Positions 42,263 through 47,579 of a stretch of 47,579 bases of DNA are shown here, piece by piece. How positions within the stretch are numbered: the first letter of the stretch is position 1; every line of letters begins with the position of its first letter. Both the position numbers and the translations under genes were made by a program. The stretch covers positions 1 to 47,579 of the forward strand of contig JAAYEH010000082.1 in assembly GCA_012728855.1 (NCBI GenBank). The letters are read 5' to 3'. Below the pieces are notes generated by a model. It ran no database searches. It had not been told where the DNA came from and saw only the letters and a program-made list of their open reading frames with translations. The DNA is from Rhodopirellula sp. GTDB taxonomy: Bacteria; Planctomycetota; Planctomycetia; Pirellulales; Thermoguttaceae.

Positions 42263-43458
42263 ACCCCGAATTGCGGCACCTGGAGCCGTTCACCGTCCTT
42301 CAGCGCCGATTCGGCGGCGACAATGCCGCCGACGGTCATGTTCAGCGCCTGGGCGATATTCACCAGCGGGGTGCGGTCTTCGAGGATCGACAGGATGAAT
42401 TCGTTGGAAAGATGCCCGTGCGAGCCGCCGTGGCCGCCGGGGCCGACGGTGGGAGGAAGCGGCGGGCGGCGGATGTCGGGCAGTTTCTTCATCGAGCCGC
42501 GGTACTCCGTGTCCTCCATCCAACCCTGCTCGCCAAAGACGCGACCGGTCTCTCCACCCTTTTCCCGGATCCCCTTGCACATCAACATGCGGGACGTGCC
42601 CCCTTCCGCGGTCTCGAACAGGGCAATCTGGTCGGTGAAGACGTTGTTGTACGCGTTGGCGCCGGGTCGATAGGACGGGAAGCCCGCGCTGGAACCGGTG
42701 CAAGACACCGACGTGAACGGCTTGTCGGTCACACCGACGTAGTAAGCCGTCGAATGGGTCGGATACCAGAGCGGAATGCAGCCGACGCGCCAGTCCTTGT
42801 ACGACCCGATCTGTTGGGAGTGAAAATGGTAATACTCCCCCTCGGAGTAGATCAGTTTGCCGAATCCGCCGGCCTGATAGACCTGCCGCATGGCGTAGCA
42901 GTCGGCTCGGAAACACGAGGTCTCCATCATCATGTACTTCAGGCCGCTTGTCTTCACCGCTTCGAACAGCTTGTGGGCGTCTTCGAGCGATCCCCAAACC
43001 GCGGGCACGGCGCAGGTGACATGTTTGCCGTGTTTGAGAACTTCGATGCAATGACGGGCGTGGCTCGGCGCATCGGTGGCGACAAAGATTGCCTCGATCC
43101 GGTCGTCCTTGACCATTTCCTCCAGCGACGGATAGGTCTTTTCGCAGCGGCACGCTTTCGCCAGGGCGGCGCAGCGGTCGGGAAATAGATCGCTGACGGC
43201 CACGACGTCGACGTTGGGATGATCCTGGAAGCCAAAGGCGGCGCCGAACCGGCAGGTGCCGTACCCCACGATCCCCACGCGGATCTTGCGATCGGAGACG
43301 GGCTTCCAGTTCTTGGCCGCATCAGGATCGGCCGGTGCCTCCTCGAACCCTTGGATTTTCGGTTTCTCTTCCGCCGCTGCGGCGTTTTTCAGCCCCAGCG
43401 CAGCGGCGCCCATGCCCAGGGCGTGGAGAAAGGAGCGGCGAGAGGTGGAATTCTTCAT
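42259..43458 (-). CDS. Gfo/Idh/MocA family oxidoreductase, Tat-exported
   Basis: A 399-residue NAD(P)-dependent oxidoreductase. The N-terminus STSRRSFLHALGMGAAALGL is a twin-arginine signal with a clear hydrophobic region, so it is probably exported folded with its cofactor. The dinucleotide motif is VGIVGYGTCRFGAAFGF, and FVATDAPSHARHCIEVLKHG follows. The usual EKP motif is replaced by CAVPAV, so the catalytic Lys of classical members is missing there. Planctomycetes carry many such exported paralogues, thought to act on sugars from polymers. ATG 43458 has GGAGCAACCACC upstream, a purine-rich but not ideal ribosome-binding site. Confidence 0.92.
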   Translation of the reverse strand: MKNSTSRRSFLHALGMGAAALGLKNAAAAEEKPKIQGFEEAPADPDAAKNWKPVSDRKIRVGIVGYGTCRFGAAFGFQDHPNVDVVAVSDLFPDRCAALAKACRCEKTYPSLEEMVKDDRIEAIFVATDAPSHARHCIEVLKHGKHVTCAVPAVWGSLEDAHKLFEAVKTSGLKYMMMETSCFRADCYAMRQVYQAGGFGKLIYSEGEYYHFHSQQIGSYKDWRVGCIPLWYPTHSTAYYVGVTDKPFTSVSCTGSSAGFPSYRPGANAYNNVFTDQIALFETAEGGTSRMLMCKGIREKGGETGRVFGEQGWMEDTEYRGSMKKLPDIRRPPLPPTVGPGGHGGSHGHLSNEFILSILEDRTPLVNIAQALNMTVGGIVAAESALKDGERLQVPQFGV

Positions 43459-43532
43459 GGTGGTTGCTCCGTAGTAATGCCTGATAACTTGTCCATTTTA
43501 CTGACACGACACGTTGTATCGCAATCGGCTCT

Positions 43533-44267
43533 CTACGCCAGTCGCCGCTCGCGTACCCGTGAGACTTCCTCGGAAGTCAAGGGACGAAGGAGACCCTGCC
43601 GCAAGGCCCAATGAAAGCGGCGTTCGCTGCGTGTCCGGTGCTCCTTCAGTGCAGTCTCCGGATGCATCCGATAGAACGACCGCCCCGTGGCGCGGGCCAG
43701 GTGGCGATGATAGATCTCCTTCAAGCGAAGGTGATTGGGGAGCACCAGCACGTCCACGAACTCCAGATTCAGGAGATCGGAAAACTCGATGTCTTCCGCC
43801 ACTACCGACGCGGTCATGATCTCCGGGTCGGCGGCGGCGTAGGAATTGAATTCCAACGGCGCCTTTTCGTCAATGCCCTCGCCTCCCCGCATACGGATCC
43901 ATTCCAGCGTGGCGATGGTGCTGCCGGCGCCGTCCAGGAACAGGGCGATCGCCTGTTGTTTTTCGCCGATGACGTCGGCAACTGAGTATTTGAGGGGCGA
44001 GAAGCCGAGGTCGCCAAGTTGTTCGATGATGGGTGCCCAGCGCGAAAGCGCGCGGGGCGGCAAGGCATCGCGTAGGACGTCTTGCCCGCTGCCGGGCCCG
44101 CCGACTGCGTAGGCCGGCCGCAACGGCCACCGCAAGATTCCCCGCAAGCGAAAGAAGCCGGCCAATGCGAACGCCAGAGGCGCAGGCACTTTCGCCGAGA
44201 GGCCCTTTCTCAGCGTCCGATAGGGAATCGCCGTGATCTCCTCGGCATAGTAGCATTCCGCCGTCAT
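43533..44267 (-). CDS. Protein of unknown function
   Basis: A 244-residue soluble protein that begins MTAECYYAEEITAIPYRTL. It has no signal peptide. The stretch FLDGAGSTIATLEWIRMRG followed by FNSYAAADPEIMTASVVAED is beta/alpha in pattern, and a charged C-terminus (YHRHLARATGRSFYR) follows. I do not recognise the family. GAGGA lies 8 bases before ATG 44267; the frame is open to 44372 but that overlaps the upstream gene, whose stop is 13 bases before this start. The two genes probably share a transcript, so this may be the soluble partner of the membrane protein encoded upstream. Confidence 0.75.
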   Translation of the reverse strand: MTAECYYAEEITAIPYRTLRKGLSAKVPAPLAFALAGFFRLRGILRWPLRPAYAVGGPGSGQDVLRDALPPRALSRWAPIIEQLGDLGFSPLKYSVADVIGEKQQAIALFLDGAGSTIATLEWIRMRGGEGIDEKAPLEFNSYAAADPEIMTASVVAEDIEFSDLLNLEFVDVLVLPNHLRLKEIYHRHLARATGRSFYRMHPETALKEHRTRSERRFHWALRQGLLRPLTSEEVSRVRERRLA

Positions 44268-44280
44268 CGAGGATTGTCCT

Positions 44281-45546
44281 CTACTCGAGCAAATCGAGTT
44301 CGCTCTCTTTTGGAAACAGCGGTTCCACCTCGGAAAGCCGGGGCAGGCCGGCCGCGACCAGAAGGTGGTCAATCCGCTGGCGGCGAGTCGATTCGTCGAG
44401 CGGTCCGGCTGCGGGGGGAGCCCGGTCGTCGCCCGCCCCGGGCACCTTACTCATGAACGATCGCTTGATCCGGTGCTCGATCGTCTTGAACGCCACAATC
44501 ACCACACCGCAGGTAATGGCAATCGAGATCAACACCGCTTTCCAATTACCGGATACCAGCCCGAAAATCACCAGGGGCAGACATATCACTACGAGCAGGC
44601 AGCCGGTCGCTTTCGCGGCCGTCTTCTTCAGGCCGCCACCCAATGCTCCCAGAACCGTCGACATATCGAAGCGCTTTGTGGAGAGGATCACGGGTAGGAT
44701 CTTGGCCAGTGCTTCCGCTTCCTTCAACGGCACGCCCGCCGGTCCGGCGACTTCGCATTGCTGTTCGTAGCCGCGTTCAGCCCATTGGACATCCCAGCCT
44801 TCCCACCCCTGGCGGATGTCCGGCAGCATCTCTTTCAACGCGTGAGAACCCCAGACACCGATCGACTGATTTGCCTCGTCGAGCCATAGCCCTTCGATCA
44901 CGACTGCCTCTGGCGGAACTTCTGCGGGGGGCAGTTTCGCCAGCGCCCGCAGCGGATCGTTGCGAGATTGGAGCAGATCCGTCGGCAGGCGGTCGACGTG
45001 CCGATGGCGGACCGCGCCGTCGGCAGCCAGAAGCGTTACCCAGGCGCGGAGATCTTCGTCGTCGAAAACGGCCTCATCTTCGTCAGTCGTGGCGTGGTCC
45101 TCGTCCTCCGGTTCTTCCTCTTCCGCCGCAGCGTGCTCGAGCCGAGCGGCCTCGCGGACACTTTCCGGGCGATCTTCGCCGTCCGGTTCGCTCGCCGCGT
45201 CGACCCCCACGGCCTTGGCCAAATCCGCCAGACCAGCGTAGGCAAAGGCAATCTCGAAACCGGGCCAGGCCGCTTGCAGCAAACGCTGGTAAACGGCTTC
45301 GATGCGTGGAATTTGCAGCGATTGCGCCTCCCCGCACCACGTCAGCCTCTTGCGATCGTAGTCCGCCACGGCCCCGCCGCAGCAGTCGTCCGACCATTCG
45401 TCCAGTTCTTCAAGCTGGGTAACCCAGGCCTCGAAGTCGTCCGGGCCGAACAAGATCTCACGGTGCAGGAACACCGACGCCCAGCGGTCGGCGTAGAACC
45501 GTGTTTGCCCATCACGCACCAAGCCGAAGATTGCGGGTTCGCTCAT
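44281..45546 (-). CDS. Membrane protein of unknown function
   Basis: A 421-residue protein beginning MSEPAIFGLVRDGQTRFYAD. The N-terminal half is soluble, with a strongly acidic stretch at about residues 130-170 (AAAEEEEPEDEDHATTDEDE). Two adjacent hydrophobic segments (TGCLLVVICLPLVIFGLVSG and AVLISIAITCGVVIVAF) lie near residues 310-355. A conserved-looking C-terminal tail ends LLVAAGLPRLSEVEPLFP. I do not recognise the family. GGAGGAGTCGCCC precedes ATG 45546; the frame is open to 45678. It lies 17 bases downstream of the sialidase-like gene stop and 13 bases before the following gene, so the three may form a transcript. Confidence 0.78.
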   Translation of the reverse strand: MSEPAIFGLVRDGQTRFYADRWASVFLHREILFGPDDFEAWVTQLEELDEWSDDCCGGAVADYDRKRLTWCGEAQSLQIPRIEAVYQRLLQAAWPGFEIAFAYAGLADLAKAVGVDAASEPDGEDRPESVREAARLEHAAAEEEEPEDEDHATTDEDEAVFDDEDLRAWVTLLAADGAVRHRHVDRLPTDLLQSRNDPLRALAKLPPAEVPPEAVVIEGLWLDEANQSIGVWGSHALKEMLPDIRQGWEGWDVQWAERGYEQQCEVAGPAGVPLKEAEALAKILPVILSTKRFDMSTVLGALGGGLKKTAAKATGCLLVVICLPLVIFGLVSGNWKAVLISIAITCGVVIVAFKTIEHRIKRSFMSKVPGAGDDRAPPAAGPLDESTRRQRIDHLLVAAGLPRLSEVEPLFPKESELDLLE

Positions 45547-45563
45547 GGGCGACTCCTCCATTG

Positions 45564-46817
45564 CTAGGGATCCACACCGATCACGTAAACGACGGGGTGA
45601 CGGCTTTTGTAGTCCTTGCCGGCGCGGGCCATCGGGATGACGATGTCGCCCGCCAGGCGGTCCTCGAACACGTGCCAATGCGAGAGGTTGACGTCCTCTT
45701 CGTCGGGCTGCTTGGTGTCGATCACCAAGAGGCTCTCGCGGATCAGCCCGTGGGTCTTGGGGTCCACTCGGCCGATAACCAACGGCCAGCGTGGATGGTT
45801 GGCCTGGCAGTTTGCCGGACTGAGATTCCCAATCCAGTAGGTGCGACCGTTGGAGTGCGCAAACAACTCGGACATCGAGGCGGGCGAAAAGAACGGCTCC
45901 CCGTCAGAGTACGTCCAGGGCGCCGGTTCGCTCCAGGTATGGCCGCCGTCGGAGGAGACGCTGAGCCATTTGTAGCTGGGCCACTGGTGGGATTGGTCTC
46001 GCGGGCCGCCGTTGCTGCCCCGCATCACACAAAGGATTTTGCCGTCGGGCATCTCGGCCAGCGTCGGCTCGTACAGCCCGCGTGCCGTGCGGTCCCCGTT
46101 GCCCTCGATGGGCTGGGAAACGTCCCAGGTGATGTGGTTGTCGTCGGTCCATCGGCCGATGAGAACCCTGCTGTCCAGCCAATACCAGCCGCCGCCGGGG
46201 TTGTGAAAACCCTCGCCGCTGGGATCGAGCGGCGGCATCTGCACCGGCACGAGCACCGTTCCTTCGCGCGTGCGGATGGGACGGCAACCTGCATCGCCGA
46301 GGAAGTAACAGTTTTTGCCGATGTGGACGCCGTCGATCGGGTGCGCCGCAGAGAACCGCTCGCCTTTTTGGATGATCGGCTCATCAAACTGCCAGGTTCG
46401 GCCCCCGTCGGTGGAGACGCGGTACCGCAGGTAGTACCAATACCACTGCCAGCGCGGCTCGTGAGCACGCGGATCCTTGTCGGGAGTGTCCATGCAGTTG
46501 AGCAAGACCAGGATGTTGCCGTTGACCGGGTCGCGCCATGGCGTGTGCGGGGAGCGGCGGTAGCCATACGGCAGACCGCTGTCGAAGTCGGGGCTGACCG
46601 GTGTCGGCTTCCAGGTGCGGCCGTTGTCCGGCGAAAACGCGCCGTGTCGAATCATCTCCACCCCCGAAGCGCTCTGGTAGATCGCACCAGACCACGGTGA
46701 CATCTCGTCGAACATGGTCTTGCTTCTGAGCCTCAGCGCGCCTGCATCGCCGCCTTGTGCGTGCTGCTGCCCGTGGTACGCCACCGCTGCGAACATGACG
46801 ATTGCCAAGCGGGCCAT
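45564..46817 (-). CDS. Secreted sialidase-like (exo-alpha-sialidase fold) protein
   Basis: A 417-residue protein when started at ATG 46817, which gives a signal peptide (MARLAIVMFAAVAYHGQQHA). Three Asp-boxes are visible: SPDNGRTW at 62-69, STDGGRTW at 135-142 and SSDGGHTW at 288-295, the mark of a six-bladed sialidase propeller. Arg-rich phrases such as LPYGYRRSPHTPWRDP may hold part of the substrate-binding triad. The frame is open up to 47027 with in-frame ATGs at 46943 and 46922, none with a strong ribosome-binding site. The substrate need not be sialic acid; planctomycete members may cut other acidic sugars or sulfated glycans. Proteins of this type often sit in sugar-degradation sets. 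Confidence 0.88.
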   Translation of the reverse strand: MARLAIVMFAAVAYHGQQHAQGGDAGALRLRSKTMFDEMSPWSGAIYQSASGVEMIRHGAFSPDNGRTWKPTPVSPDFDSGLPYGYRRSPHTPWRDPVNGNILVLLNCMDTPDKDPRAHEPRWQWYWYYLRYRVSTDGGRTWQFDEPIIQKGERFSAAHPIDGVHIGKNCYFLGDAGCRPIRTREGTVLVPVQMPPLDPSGEGFHNPGGGWYWLDSRVLIGRWTDDNHITWDVSQPIEGNGDRTARGLYEPTLAEMPDGKILCVMRGSNGGPRDQSHQWPSYKWLSVSSDGGHTWSEPAPWTYSDGEPFFSPASMSELFAHSNGRTYWIGNLSPANCQANHPRWPLVIGRVDPKTHGLIRESLLVIDTKQPDEEDVNLSHWHVFEDRLAGDIVIPMARAGKDYKSRHPVVYVIGVDP

Positions 46818-47385
46818 TATCGGCCGGCACGCCGCGATGTTTGAATAATGCGCGATCGGCGACTGCTTTGGAATCCACCGATGCCGTTTGGGCTGATGAA
46901 TGAAGACTGGGCTAATCGTCATAGTGGACTTTTTCGCTTTCATGTTCGGAGAGACATTGCGCTGCTCGAAATGAGGGTGTGCCGCCACTGTACAGCACCT
47001 AGCAGATATTGTCAAAAACCGAATCAAGTCGTTGGCTTGCTTGACAACTGATGTAAGAGGAAGTGTTGACGTCGGTGCGAAATCGATGGGCAGCGGACTC
47101 GTCCGCTGCGGCTTCTACCATCGCGACCAGTGGTTGGAAAGAAACCGTCCGAATACGCCCCGCCCCGAAAATGTTTGGACACAATATCGCCCGCCTGTGC
47201 GGACGAAATTCCGAACCGGCGTTTCGAGTCACTTCGTGATAAGCCCACGAGGGATGGAACTCGATAGGAGGGGGGGTTGACAAGGCGGGCTGTTTGGGTG
47301 AGGATCGTGGCCGGGTGACAGTCGCGTTTTGTCGTTGAGTCGGTTTTCCTGATCTCAATGCCTCAGGCCTTGCTTGGAGGGGGTT
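46818..47385. other. Intergenic region upstream of the sialidase-like and DUF1559 genes
   Basis: About 570 bases, of which 46818-47027 is still an open in-frame extension of the sialidase-like gene. The remainder (47028-47385) has no convincing gene on either strand. It lies between divergent starts and should hold both promoters. TTGACA occurs at 47277-47282 with no good -10 at the expected spacing, and another TTGACA is at about 47040. A seven-G run precedes the first of these. Confidence 0.5.
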
Positions 47386-47579
47386 ATGATGAAATCTCGA
47401 TCTCGGGCCGGTTTTACTCTCGTGGAGTTGCTGGTGGTGATCGCCATCATCGGCATCTTGATTGCGTTGTTGCTGCCGGCAGTGCAGGCAGCCCGCGAGG
47501 CGGCGCGGCGGGCGCAGTGTACCAACAATCTCAAGCAGCTTGGCCTGGCGATCCACAACTATCACGACACCCATCTGAC
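47386..47579 (+). CDS. DUF1559 pilin-like protein, 5' part only
   Basis: The frame starts at ATG 47386 (or 47389) with a strong GGAGGGGG about 4 bases upstream and runs off the right edge after 64 codons. The first residues are a type IV prepilin-like signal ([20 protein letters not shown]) with Phe-Thr-Leu-Val-Glu after the Gly cleavage site, followed by [17 protein letters not shown] and [15 protein letters not shown], the diagnostic start of DUF1559 proteins. Planctomycetes encode many paralogues, usually exported through a type II secretion/pilus-like system. The role of any single member is unknown. Confidence 0.95.
   Translation, partial: MMKSRSRAGFTLVELLVVIAIIGILIALLLPAVQAAREAARRAQCTNNLKQLGLAIHNYHDTHL

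Noticed and set aside
47277..47305. TTGACA as a -35 element for the DUF1559 gene
   Set aside because: The hexamer at the expected -10 position (GAGGAT) is poor, and the distance to the start codon is long. Not enough to call a promoter.
1..47579. tRNA, rRNA, CRISPR array, insertion sequence or prophage
   Set aside because: No tandem spaced repeats, no transposase or integrase-like protein and no recognisable RNA gene were seen on reading both strands; a tRNA or Rfam scan would be needed to exclude them fully.

Overview
The window is high-GC DNA from a bacterium that looks like a planctomycete (Planctomycetota, probably of the Pirellulales type). The evidence is a type IV pilin-like DUF1559 gene start at the right edge, Hanks-type Ser/Thr kinases paired with ECF sigma factors, PEGA and SHD1 domains on secreted proteins, a PF16962-like ABC exporter, a Tat-exported Gfo/Idh/MocA oxidoreductase and a secreted sialidase-like protein. 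This assignment rests on recognised families, not on a 16S or marker-gene search. I saw no rRNA, tRNA, CRISPR array or insertion sequence.

Bases 1-20036 are an exopolysaccharide/O-antigen-like locus. It starts with the 3' end of a polymerase and a Wzx-like flippase. A FemAB/CelD-like acyltransferase follows on the opposite strand. Then comes a long plus-strand run, much of it with 1-14 bp overlaps: a GT4 glycosyltransferase, a possible tiny membrane protein, a polysaccharide deacetylase, a second GT4, a sugar-1-phosphate nucleotidyltransferase, an NAD epimerase, a DegT aminotransferase, an initiating sugar-phosphate transferase, a HAD phosphatase, an ATP-grasp/DegT fusion, a third GT4, a Cys-cluster/FemAB fusion and a large secreted CBM9/TIM-barrel protein. 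Two DegT domains, one ATP-grasp domain and two FemAB-like enzymes suggest a glycan carrying amino sugars with amide-linked substituents.

Bases 20037-27537 hold a long palindromic repeat, a small conserved protein, a radical SAM enzyme, an ABC ATPase and exporter, and a 1036-residue fusion of GTP-dependent PEP carboxykinase with a class I/II aminotransferase. The fusion is the most unusual metabolic gene here. A perfect 15-bp hairpin separates it from the convergent genes that follow.

Bases 27553-33352 look like an envelope-sensing module. Three tandem secreted proteins carry three different N-terminal domains (PEGA, SHD1, discoidin-like) on one shared, unnamed C-terminal domain. They are transcribed divergently from an ECF sigma factor and a PEGA-bearing Hanks kinase. 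A sigma-54 activator without a receiver domain is convergent with the kinase.

Bases 33776-36912 carry an RdgC-like protein, a secreted protein of unknown function and a DedA membrane protein. Bases 37068-42021 carry a second regulatory cluster: a compact minus-strand operon of ECF sigma factor, ClpP-like protein lacking the usual catalytic Asp, lipoprotein and ApbE flavin transferase, divergent from a soluble non-RD Hanks kinase. Bases 42022-47579 carry a possible small membrane protein, a Gfo/Idh/MocA oxidoreductase, two proteins of unknown function, a sialidase-like protein and the start of a DUF1559 pilin-like protein.
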